A stretch of DNA of 64,000 nucleotides from Hyalangium gracile (GTDB lineage Bacteria; Myxococcota; Myxococcia; Myxococcales; Myxococcaceae): contig NZ_JAHXBG010000027.1 of NCBI RefSeq assembly GCF_020103725.1, positions 62,001 to 126,000 on the forward strand, in the 5' to 3' direction. The position numbers were made by a program, and so were the translations under genes. Shown here piece after piece: positions 9,801 to 16,292 of the stretch (within the stretch, counting starts at the first letter, position 1; every line of letters starts with the position of its first letter). The notes beneath the pieces are model-generated. The model had not been told where the DNA came from. It saw only the letters and a program-made list of their open reading frames with translations, and ran no database searches.

Positions 9801-9955
9801 AACAGCTCGATGAACTCCTTGTCCTGAGCGAGCGAGGGCAGGACGCGCTTGACCGCGACAGGCTTCTCGAAGCCCTCGGCTCCGACGACCTTCGCGAGGA
9901 AGACTTCCGCCATGCCGCCCGCGGCCAGCTTGCGGACGAGTCGGTACGTGGCCAC
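6818..9955 (-). CDS. Ser/Thr kinase fused to a GspE N-terminal-like domain and pseudo-receiver domains
   Basis: The 1045-residue protein starts at GTG 9955, preceded by a GGGGGGAG ribosome-binding site. Residues 5-280 are a kinase: glycine loop LAAGGMAEVF, VAVK lysine at 36, IIHRDINPSN catalytic loop (Asn in place of the usual Lys after HRD-I), and DFGIA. A Pro-rich linker follows. Residues about 445-590 match the GspE N-terminal/MshEN type (LGELLLAAGKLTEAQL, GLVTDEELVAAIGEQLGIPF), known from type II secretion and type IV pilus ATPases and often a c-di-GMP binder. Residues 660-775 and 919-1045 are receiver-like; the last reads ALVVGSRLPDGEG, with Gly where the phosphorylated Asp is expected, and has no intact acidic pocket. 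I infer a signalling scaffold joining phosphorylation to second-messenger or motility-ATPase-like input. It is divergent from the toxin gene at 10228. Confidence 0.85.
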   Translation of the reverse strand: MATYRLVRKLAAGGMAEVFLAKVVGAEGFEKPVAVKRVLPSLAQDKEFIELFLREAKLTVSLQHANVVQVFDLGCARGQYYMVMEFVDGENLRALQRAAAAQQVGLGLREVCFIVQQVAEGLAYAHEKLDASGRPLNIIHRDINPSNVMIAAAGEVKLADFGIAKAANFQSGTQAGVVKGKLGYLAPEQVRGGAVDQRADLFLLGLLLYELLSGQQLFCGPDYFQILRNISSFDVKTVVPVPGVPAPLWSIVTRALAPDPVARFQRARDLSDALQNFLFDHRLRVGPQDVARLFARTFPGRRSPLDTGTPGTVESRGEEIRLGAEGASPPGGSRTIPLRNAPQEPPRPAVPKTPPPIPSAPPVPAPVMAGAKTVAIRTHSRPEMQRPAVPPMQGPVGNPEPGRRLTPVPLPQGTVPPEPSRRIVLPQRSATAQLLQLGALRPRPSVRRPLGELLLAAGKLTEAQLRGMLERQRREGGKLGERLVAEGLVTDEELVAAIGEQLGIPFIAEHQLRTLPVPTPLLSLLPVEHAERFEAVPLTLQGKELFCAMREPQNLERLDELQFRTGYAVRGILASEGAIRRTINRFYRGEDPREGPDWANMMKVSASETQLGVTPFADKHTRTRERVLDETSFTPAQAQAPQTPAPPPAPAPQPTRSPPRSLARMMLVVADDPEQREAAVRLFSRQGVAAAGSSSAEAERAVALGGIEVALVAADTLQDAPAVVARLLAAAPAMEVRVLPSLAEALGGEAGPLGRAARLHARVLDAALAALGGAGVQGAALAKLARRVALRLGAGRAEAERASAAAYAMACAARLEGKGTFARPRCEAVRAVFGRDAGELASVLGAPTEGSATPPGRAALALTAATALMEAVGTGSPTPDDASRALVRLREEGRVPAVALEALAAEVSELVLGDATSPTIVLAEPDPARSATFQARFLAEGVRVLLADSMARARELLEGGASALVVGSRLPDGEGTALTRLLRAAAPTAALPIFLLAPPEDPGVVEEGLDAGADDVLTYPVNPDVLAAKVRRSLQPRRSMAAVAG

Positions 9956-10227
9956 GTGAACTCCCCCCAGAGCTTCTGGTGGTGGCAGCCCAGATGCGCA
10001 TGGCCCCGCGAGATGGTGAGTGCCTGCTCGGTTTGATCGTGACGAACGTCGAGTCGCGGGCACTCGAGCGCGCCGGCGCCTGACAAAGCGTCGAAGGTTG
10101 AGCAGGCACACGCCCACCGCACAGGTAGGAGCGACTACACCGAGGTAATCACGGCGCACGAAGACGACCAGTGTCTGCCGTGAGCCACCGGGTGCAATCC
10201 CGAATGGCCCGGTCCTAGAGTCGACCG

Positions 10228-11625
10228 ATGGCGACGATGGGCCTTCGACTAGCGCTGATCATGCTGGTGGCGCTGGCGTGGATGACCGGCTGTGCGACCT
10301 CCAGCGTCGGTGGCCGACAGTCCACTCCTCAAGGCGGAGCGGCCTCAGCCGATCCCTGCCAGGACGGCGGCTGTTTCGGCTTCTCGAAGCAGCAGGATGA
10401 CCTTCAGCTCCTGCTCCAGGCCGCAAGTGTGGAGGAGGACTCGAGGCTCGAGGTGGAAGAGGAGCTGGAGCCTGATGAGGCTCGGGCGCTGTGGGAGCGC
10501 CTGGCTCGTACCCGAACGACCTTGCGGAACTTCGGCCCGCGCCGCTCCCTCGTCTTCCTGCTTCGCCAGGTGCTCTCTCGGGATGAGGACGTGCCCTACT
10601 CCGAGCTGGTGCGGCGCGTGGGCGCCTTTCAAAGCCTGGTGGTGATGCGCCCCGACGGCTACCTCGTCAGCGCCCTCTCCGGAAAGTCCATCCAGCGCAT
10701 GGGCCGCCTGGAGCTCCGCGACGGCAGGCTCATGGCGGGCAACTTCGAGGTGGGAGCCTTCTACCGGGACAAGGGCGGCGTCTTCTATCCCGTGGACGAG
10801 TCGTTGAACCTCTCGGGCGGCCTGGTGGGCGAGCTGGGCCTGGAGCGCGACTGGTTCAACGCCGCGCTCGATGGCAGCGAGGATGCCCTGGTGGAGCTCG
10901 GCCACGCCCTGGCTCGCTTCGTTACCTCTCCCGTTCGCAGCCTCCAGGGCCTCCAGCAGCTGCCGACCGCCGTGGCCGGCCTCATTGCCTCTTCGCCCGA
11001 CTACTTCGCTCGCTACTCCGCCCTCCCTCTTCAGGAGCAGATCCGGGAGGCTTCCCGGCTCTCCACGCACCTGCTCATGCTGTACGGCAGTGCCGCGGGG
11101 ACGACGGCACGCATCGGCACGACGACAGCCGAGCTGCCCGTGCTGTCACTCTCGGCCGAGGGCGCCCTGCTCATCGAGCAGGTGGCGCTTCCCATGGGCA
11201 CGACCACCGCGGCGCTGGGAACCAGCGTGGGTGCCGTCTACGTCCTGATGGGCTCAGGCCAGGCTCCACCCGAGGGCAGTCCTGGTCAGGTCTCGGGCGC
11301 CGCAAGGACGGCTGGCAGCGGCTTCAGGGCCTTCACGGAGAGCAACTTCCGCGAGAACCTCGCGCGCCTGACCGGCCAGCTTCCCGATGGCGCACACGCT
11401 CATCACGTGTTCCCTCAGAAGCTCGCAAGGAAGTTTGAGCAAGCCGGGATCAACGTCCACGACCCGAGGTTCGGTGCCTGGTGGGAGCGCTCCAGCCACC
11501 TCAAAAATGCAGCCGAATACACCAAACGCTGGGAATCGTTCTTTGATAGGGAGCGCACGTTCGAACAGATCCTCCAGCATGGAAGAGAGTTGGGAGGCGA
11601 ATTTGGGTTCCAAGTCCACTTCTAG
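10228..11625 (+). CDS. SitA-like polymorphic toxin lipoprotein
   Basis: The 465-residue protein has a lipoprotein signal (LIMLVALAWMTGC). A long middle region (residues 60-370) contains Glu-rich and hydrophobic Ala/Gly-rich segments. The C-terminal tip of about 85 residues begins with HAHHVFPQKLARKF and contains GINVHDPRFGAWWERSSH, a His-rich HNH/AHH-like nuclease signature. This build (lipoprotein leader, variable tip, downstream small gene) is that of the myxobacterial SitA toxins, which are passed between siblings by TraA/TraB outer-membrane exchange. The tip (about 11380-11625) is visibly less GC-rich than the body of the gene, as expected for an exchangeable module. The next gene starts inside its 3' end and is the presumed immunity gene. 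Assignment to a particular SitA family and to nuclease activity is inference. Confidence 0.75.
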   Translation: MATMGLRLALIMLVALAWMTGCATSSVGGRQSTPQGGAASADPCQDGGCFGFSKQQDDLQLLLQAASVEEDSRLEVEEELEPDEARALWERLARTRTTLRNFGPRRSLVFLLRQVLSRDEDVPYSELVRRVGAFQSLVVMRPDGYLVSALSGKSIQRMGRLELRDGRLMAGNFEVGAFYRDKGGVFYPVDESLNLSGGLVGELGLERDWFNAALDGSEDALVELGHALARFVTSPVRSLQGLQQLPTAVAGLIASSPDYFARYSALPLQEQIREASRLSTHLLMLYGSAAGTTARIGTTTAELPVLSLSAEGALLIEQVALPMGTTTAALGTSVGAVYVLMGSGQAPPEGSPGQVSGAARTAGSGFRAFTESNFRENLARLTGQLPDGAHAHHVFPQKLARKFEQAGINVHDPRFGAWWERSSHLKNAAEYTKRWESFFDRERTFEQILQHGRELGGEFGFQVHF

Positions 11626-12205
11626 GCCCTTCCCTGGCTTCGACAAGCTCTTCTATCTAGGGGGCTCGGGGAGCACGAGGGCGTTCAGAGGCGATGTGGA
11701 TGTGGGGACCGACGCCTTCGGCCTGACTCGTGCCGAAGTCCACCCGACTCCCCCGCTCCCGGTTCAGTGGGCCATGGGGCAGGCGAAGCCAGGCGATGTG
11801 GTCTGGACGACCATGGCAACCATGGTCATCGTCTCGGACGCCGTGGTGCAGTTGCTGCGCTCGCACGGGTTCACCGGGTGGTCTCTCTACGACGTCGCCG
11901 TCCGGGACAAGCAGGGACAACTCGTCCCAGGCCATCACGGGCTGGCCATCACCGGCCGCTGCGGAAACATCGACTGGGCCAGTGGCATCGAGGTGCCCAG
12001 GATTCGTCCCACCGGCATCTTCCCCGTCTGGAAGGGGCTCTTCTTCGATCCCGACTCCTGGGATGGCTCCGACTTCTTCATGCCCGCCGAGCGCGTCGGC
12101 CACAAGCTCGTCGTGGAAGAGGTGAAGAAGGCGTTCGAGCGCGCGAAAATCCGCAACGTGGAGTTCACGCGCCTGGATCAGTTCGAGCGGTCCTGGAAGC
12201 TCTGA
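11579..12205 (+). CDS. Probable immunity protein paired with the upstream toxin
   Basis: This 208-residue soluble protein has no signal peptide. Its start (ATG 11579) overlaps the toxin gene by 47 bases in another frame. The frame is open further upstream, but that part only shadows the toxin. Aromatic and acidic segments such as FDKLFYLGGSG, GWSLYDVAVRD and GLFFDPDSWDGSDFFMP suggest a compact binding protein resembling Imm11/DUF1629-type immunity proteins, which I recognise only by general pattern. Position directly after the toxin tip and lack of export signals fit cytoplasmic neutralisation of a toxin delivered by kin. The ribosome-binding site is weak, so translation may depend on coupling to the toxin, or the real start may be somewhat later. 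It converges on dnaJ. Confidence 0.65.
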   Translation: MEESWEANLGSKSTSRPFPGFDKLFYLGGSGSTRAFRGDVDVGTDAFGLTRAEVHPTPPLPVQWAMGQAKPGDVVWTTMATMVIVSDAVVQLLRSHGFTGWSLYDVAVRDKQGQLVPGHHGLAITGRCGNIDWASGIEVPRIRPTGIFPVWKGLFFDPDSWDGSDFFMPAERVGHKLVVEEVKKAFERAKIRNVEFTRLDQFERSWKL

Positions 12206-12221
12206 TCAGGACCGCCCTGCC

Positions 12222-13352
12222 CTAGCCGAACAGCTCCTTCACCTTGTCGAAGAAGCTCTTGGACTGCGGATGCGACTCCTCGCCCGAAGCCTCCGCGAAC
12301 TTCTCCAGCAGCTCGCGCTGCTTGGACGACAGCTCCGTCGGCGTCTCGATGATGACGCGCACGTGCTGGTCCCCGCGCTGCTGGCTGTGCAGGTGTGGAA
12401 TACCCTTGCCCTTCAACCGGAACACCTTGCCCGACTGAGTGCCCGACGGAATCGTCATCTTCACCTTCCCGTCCAGCGTGGGCACGTCGATCTTCGCCCC
12501 CAGCGCCGCCTGCGTGAAGGAGATGGGCACCTCGCAGAACACCTCGTAGTCCTCGCGCTGGAACAGCGGGTGCTCGCGGACGATCACCGTCACGTACAAG
12601 TCACCCGGCGTGCCGCCCCGGTCTCCCGGCTCGCCCATGCCCGACAGGCGCACCCGCGTGCCGTTGTCCACGCCAGCCGGGATGTTCACCTCGATCACTT
12701 CCTCGGACGGCACCTTGCCCGAGCCCTTGCACTTCGAGCACGGATCCGGAATCACCGCGCCCGTGCCGTTGCAGTCGCTGCACGTGCGCGACACCGCGAA
12801 GAAGCCCTGCGTGAAGCGGACCTCTCCCACGCCGCCGCACGTGGCGCACGGCTTGGGCGGCATGCCGCTCTTGCTGCCCGAGCCGCTGCACGTCTCGCAC
12901 TTCTTCGGTCGCGGAATCGGTACCTTCGGACGGCAGCCGAACGCCGCCTCCTCGAAGGAGATCTCCAGGTTGTAGCGCAGGTCCGCCCCACGCCCCGGGC
13001 CTCCACGGCCACCCCGGCCGCGCGCGCCTCCGAAGATCTCTCCGAAGATGTCCCCGAAGATGTCGTTGATGTTGACGCCCTGGAAGCCGCCGAAGCCCTC
13101 GAAGCCCTGGCCGCTGGCGCCCGCATGGCCGAACCGGTCATACCGGGCCCGCCGCTCGGGATCGCTCAGCACCTCGTACGCCTCGGAGGCCTCCTTGAAC
13201 TTCTCCTCGGCCTCCTTGTTCCCCGGATTGCGGTCCGGGTGGTACTGGAGGGCCACCTTCCGGAAGGCACTCTTCAGCTCCTGTGGGCTGACGTTCTTCT
13301 GGACGCCGAGAATCTCGTAGTAGTCGCGCTTCTGTCCCGCCGCCGCTGGCAT
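12222..13352 (-). CDS. dnaJ: Chaperone DnaJ
   Basis: The 376-residue protein has the complete type I DnaJ layout. An N-terminal J domain carries the HPD motif (YHPDRNPGN near residue 37), which stimulates DnaK ATP hydrolysis. A Gly/Phe-rich linker follows ([10 protein letters not shown], residues 75-115). Four zinc-finger repeats lie at about 145-215 ([32 protein letters not shown]). C-terminal substrate-binding and dimerisation domains complete it. Length and order are typical. No dnaK or grpE is nearby, and it is a single-gene unit here. Its start lies 10 bases from an 81-base imperfect stem (13362-13442), and the likely Shine-Dalgarno AGGGG falls in the proximal arm, suggesting structure- or temperature-dependent translation if the transcript includes the whole stem. 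Many myxobacteria carry several dnaJ copies; whether this is the main one cannot be seen. Confidence 0.97.
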   Translation of the reverse strand: MPAAAGQKRDYYEILGVQKNVSPQELKSAFRKVALQYHPDRNPGNKEAEEKFKEASEAYEVLSDPERRARYDRFGHAGASGQGFEGFGGFQGVNINDIFGDIFGEIFGGARGRGGRGGPGRGADLRYNLEISFEEAAFGCRPKVPIPRPKKCETCSGSGSKSGMPPKPCATCGGVGEVRFTQGFFAVSRTCSDCNGTGAVIPDPCSKCKGSGKVPSEEVIEVNIPAGVDNGTRVRLSGMGEPGDRGGTPGDLYVTVIVREHPLFQREDYEVFCEVPISFTQAALGAKIDVPTLDGKVKMTIPSGTQSGKVFRLKGKGIPHLHSQQRGDQHVRVIIETPTELSSKQRELLEKFAEASGEESHPQSKSFFDKVKELFG

Positions 13353-13361
13353 CGCGTCAAA

Positions 13362-13442
13362 CCCCTGGATTTATTGGCCTTTTCAACCTGCGTAGAAACC
13401 TGATCCACTATAACGCAGGGTTTGAGGCCAGCAATCCAGGGG
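13362..13442 (-). promoter_or_regulatory. Long imperfect stem covering the dnaJ leader and ribosome-binding site
   Basis: On the plus strand, CCCCTGGATT (13362-13371), TGGCCT (13375-13380) and AACCTGCGT (13385-13393) pair in order with ACGCAGGGTT (13413-13422, one bulged G), AGGCCA (13425-13430) and AATCCAGGGG (13433-13442). Small internal loops separate the stems, and the apical loop is 19 bases. In the dnaJ-sense RNA the arm nearest the start contains AGGGG, the only plausible ribosome-binding sequence. The apical loop holds TATAGT on the dnaJ strand, which could be a -10 box with a weak TTGCTG 16 bases upstream. If that promoter is used, the transcript lacks the distal arm and the repeat would act as DNA. 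A terminator for the gene at 13460 is the third reading. Confidence 0.55.
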
Positions 13443-13459
13443 TGTGAGCGAGTCGTCGG

Positions 13460-13930
13460 TTACACCATCCAGACGCGGTTGGCCGTCAGCTCCATCCGGG
13501 CCAGCCGCCGCTTGAGTGCCGGGTCCACCGGGCCAATCGCGGACCACTTCGGCACCACGAAGTGCAGCTCCGCGTTGTAGAGCTTGGCCGCGCTGGCCAG
13601 CAGGCTCCAGCGGTTCTCCGTGATGGGATCCTCCACCATCTCCGGGGTGACAATCTCCAGGATGATGGGGGTACGAGCCGAGTCCGTCTGCCGGCACGTG
13701 AAGTCCGGCCGATGGTCCTCGATCGTTCCCGAGAGAATGGGCGGTGGCATGAAGCCAGGCAGCCTCGCTTTGATGTCCGTGTACCCGATCGTCCGGAAGT
13801 ACTCAGCCATGAGCCACAGGAGCCGCCGGCGCTCCTCGTCCTCGACCACCGGCTCACAGCCTGGACTGAACAGCGCCTCTTTTTGGTTCGTATCGTTGAT
13901 GTCCATGGCTTCCGGAAAGCTGTCCGCCAC
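13460..13930 (-). CDS. Hypothetical protein, possibly a PD-(D/E)XK-like fold
   Basis: This 156-residue soluble protein (GTG start at 13930; an ATG at 13906 would give 148 residues) is not a family I recognise. The central part reads EDHRPDFTCRQ followed about 14 residues later by PIILEIVTPEM, then a helix with LLASAAKLYNAELHFVVPK. The spacing of the PD and the E inside a hydrophobic strand recalls PD-(D/E)XK nucleases. The expected ExK is EIV, so the catalytic Lys is missing, and the idea rests on secondary-structure pattern only. It lies upstream of dnaJ on the same strand, with the long stem between them, and diverges from the ABC exporter gene at 14057. Neither start has a strong ribosome-binding site. 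Confidence 0.6.
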   Translation of the reverse strand: MADSFPEAMDINDTNQKEALFSPGCEPVVEDEERRRLLWLMAEYFRTIGYTDIKARLPGFMPPPILSGTIEDHRPDFTCRQTDSARTPIILEIVTPEMVEDPITENRWSLLASAAKLYNAELHFVVPKWSAIGPVDPALKRRLARMELTANRVWMV

Positions 13931-14056
13931 ACCGGCCTACAGCAACGTACGGGCCAGCGTGCGGCGGCAGGAGGGCCGCACAGCAGGCAGGGGAGCGTCC
14001 CGAGCCCCCCGAAGCGCCTTGGACCCGGCCAGCCAGGGTGAGAGAGTCCGCGCGCC

Positions 14057-15820
14057 TTGGCGCCCCGTCCCTCCCCGCACATCTACCGTCGACTGCTGAG
14101 CTATCTGCGGCCGTACCGGCGGCTGCTCGTCGCGGGCCTGGGCGCCTCGGTGCTGGCGGCGGTGGCCACCTCGGCGTACGCGTGGGTGGTGGGGCCGCTG
14201 CTGCGCGCGGTGCTCACCGGTGAGGCCGTGGCGGTGGCCGGCTTCAGCCTGCCTCCGGACCAGATGCTGCGCCGGCTGCCGCTGCTCGTGGTGGCGGTGG
14301 CCGCGGTGAAGGCCACGGCCCAGTTCCTCCAGGGCGGGTGGATGCAGCGGCTGGGGCAGCGGGTGATGGCGGATCTGCGCGGCTTCTTCTACGCGCGGCT
14401 GCTCACCCAGCCCCCGGCCTTCTTCGAGCGGCGCCACTCCGGCGAGCTGCTCTCACGCTTCACCGCCGACATACCCCTGGTGGAGTTCTCGGTGACGCAG
14501 GCCCTGTCCTCCTACGTGAAGGACGGGATGCAGATTGTCGCGCTGCTCGTCACCTGCGCGGTGATTGACGCGAAGCTCTTCCTGCTCACCTTCGTCGTCA
14601 TGCCGGCCACGGTGTTCCCGGTGTCGCGCTTCGCGCGCTCGCTGAAGAAGGTGGCCACCCGCTCCCAGGCGAGCCTGGGCGCGCTCAGCTCGCTCACCGC
14701 CGAGCAGCTCCAGAACCTGCCCGTGGTGCAGGCCTACGGGGGAGTGCCTCGGGCGCTGGCCACCTTCGACGCGGAGGCCGAGCGCTACCTGGGCGCCATG
14801 CGCCGCTCGCTCTTCCTGCGCGGCGCCTTCAGCCCCACGGTGGAGATGCTGGGCATCGTCGGCGTGGCGCTGGTGGTCATGTGGGGTGCTCGCGCGGTGG
14901 CGGCCGAGCCCGCGCTGGCCGGGCGGCTGCTCTCCTTCATCGCTGCGGCGCTGCTGCTCTACCAGCCGGTGAAGTCCCTCAGCGGCACGCTCTCGCAGGT
15001 GCTCACCGGCCTGGTGGCCGCCGAGCGCCTCTTCGCCATCGCGGACGAGCCCGCCCCGCCCGACGAGGGCCGCGAGGCCGCGCCGCTGTCCCGGGCGCTG
15101 GTGCTGGAGGACGTGCGCGCCACGTACCTGGACGGCCGCGAGGGCCTGCGCGGGGTGAGCCTCACGGTGCCCGCGGGCGCGCGGGTGGCGCTGGTGGGCG
15201 CCTCGGGCGCGGGGAAGACGACGCTCTTCTCGGTGCTGCTCGGCTTCCTGCCCGCGAGCGGAGGCTCGGTGCGGTGGGATGGCGTGCCGCTGCCGGAGCT
15301 CAAGCCCTCGAGCGTCCGCGCGCAGCTGGCGTGGGTGCCCCAGGAGCCCGTCCTCTTCTCCGGCACCGTGCGCCACAACCTGCTGCTGGGCCGCCCCGAG
15401 GCCACCGACGCGGAGCTCTGGGAAGCCCTCGCGCTGGCGCACGCGGAGGACTTCGTGCGCACGCTGCCCGGTGGCCTGGACGAGCCGGTGGGCGAGCGCG
15501 GCTCGAGGCTCTCCGGCGGACAGCGGCAGCGGCTGGCCCTGGCGCGCGCCTTCCTGCGCCGGCCCTCGCTGCTGCTGCTGGACGAGCCCACGAGCGCCCT
15601 GGACGCGGCCAGCGAGGCGGCGGTGGGCGCGGGGCTGGCGGAGCTGATGAAGGGCCGCACGGTGCTCGTCATCGCCCACCGGCTCTCCACGGTGCGGGAC
15701 GCGGACCTCATCGTCGTGCTGGACGCCGGCCAGGTGGTGGAGTCCGGCACCCACGCGCAGCTGGTGGCGCGCCAGGGCCGCTACGCCCAGCTGCTCGGGG
15801 AAGGCGCCGTCGCCGCCTGA
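14057..15820 (+). CDS. MsbA-type ABC exporter (fused membrane and ATPase domains)
   Basis: The 587-residue protein is a half-transporter: an N-terminal six-helix membrane domain (residues about 15-310) and a C-terminal nucleotide-binding domain. The ATPase part has Walker A GASGAGKTT (near 385), a Q-loop WVPQEPVLFSG, the signature LSGGQRQRLALARA, Walker B LLLLDEPTSALD and the H-loop IAHRLST. It should work as a homodimer that flips lipid-linked or hydrophobic substrates across the inner membrane; MsbA-like lipid A export is possible but not shown. Translation starts at TTG 14057, about ten bases after an AGGGTGAGAGAG stretch, because the first membrane helix begins soon after and no ATG or GTG fits. 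It diverges from the small gene at 13930. The membrane gene at 15875 follows after 54 bases and may be cotranscribed. Confidence 0.93.
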   Translation: MAPRPSPHIYRRLLSYLRPYRRLLVAGLGASVLAAVATSAYAWVVGPLLRAVLTGEAVAVAGFSLPPDQMLRRLPLLVVAVAAVKATAQFLQGGWMQRLGQRVMADLRGFFYARLLTQPPAFFERRHSGELLSRFTADIPLVEFSVTQALSSYVKDGMQIVALLVTCAVIDAKLFLLTFVVMPATVFPVSRFARSLKKVATRSQASLGALSSLTAEQLQNLPVVQAYGGVPRALATFDAEAERYLGAMRRSLFLRGAFSPTVEMLGIVGVALVVMWGARAVAAEPALAGRLLSFIAAALLLYQPVKSLSGTLSQVLTGLVAAERLFAIADEPAPPDEGREAAPLSRALVLEDVRATYLDGREGLRGVSLTVPAGARVALVGASGAGKTTLFSVLLGFLPASGGSVRWDGVPLPELKPSSVRAQLAWVPQEPVLFSGTVRHNLLLGRPEATDAELWEALALAHAEDFVRTLPGGLDEPVGERGSRLSGGQRQRLALARAFLRRPSLLLLDEPTSALDAASEAAVGAGLAELMKGRTVLVIAHRLSTVRDADLIVVLDAGQVVESGTHAQLVARQGRYAQLLGEGAVAA

Positions 15821-15874
15821 GCCGTCCGCTCCACGCTTGCCCGAAGGCCCTCGCTTTGCGAGCGTCGCCCCGCC

Positions 15875-16255
15875 ATGTCGCGCGAGCCGTCGCCGCTCAA
15901 CCTCAACGCCCTGCTCCTGGTGCCCGCGCTGGTGCTGGCGGCGGGCGCCTGCTGGGCCGTCGCGGTGCGTCAGACGGCCCTGGCCGCCGCGGCCACCCTC
16001 ACCCTCTTCCTGGTGCCCGTCGTCTTCCGCCTCATGACGCGCAGCTGGTACCGCGGGCTGGTCATCCGCGGGCTGGGCCTGTTCTTCCTCGGCTTCAACG
16101 TGCCCATGTTGATCTGTGGATTCTTCGCCCGTGCCAGCATCGGCTGCGAGCCGGGCAAGTGCATGGGAGTGGTCATCCTCGGCGCCATGCTCGCGCCCAT
16201 CGTCGGCCTGCTGTTCACCGTCGTGTACTGGCTGGTCGGTCGGCCTCCAGTCTGA
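15875..16255 (+). CDS. Small four-helix membrane protein of unknown function
   Basis: The 126-residue protein consists almost entirely of hydrophobic helices at about 10-30, 34-52, 64-86 and 97-120, with a short N-terminal soluble part. Two cysteines in IGCEPGKCMG lie between helices three and four and could form a disulfide. No family is recognised. It lies 54 bases after the ABC exporter and 37 bases before the next membrane gene, all on the plus strand, so joint transcription is likely. The ATG at 15875 is clear because the hydrophobic region begins at residue 11. Confidence 0.75.
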   Translation: MSREPSPLNLNALLLVPALVLAAGACWAVAVRQTALAAAATLTLFLVPVVFRLMTRSWYRGLVIRGLGLFFLGFNVPMLICGFFARASIGCEPGKCMGVVILGAMLAPIVGLLFTVVYWLVGRPPV

Positions 16256-16292
16256 CTTACCAGGGATACCCCGGGCACCTAGTTTCCCGGAA

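Noticed and set aside
13362-13442. CIRCE element (HrcA operator) before dnaJ
   Set aside because: CIRCE needs TTAGCACTC and GAGTGCTAA with a 9-base spacer; the repeat here is different and longer.
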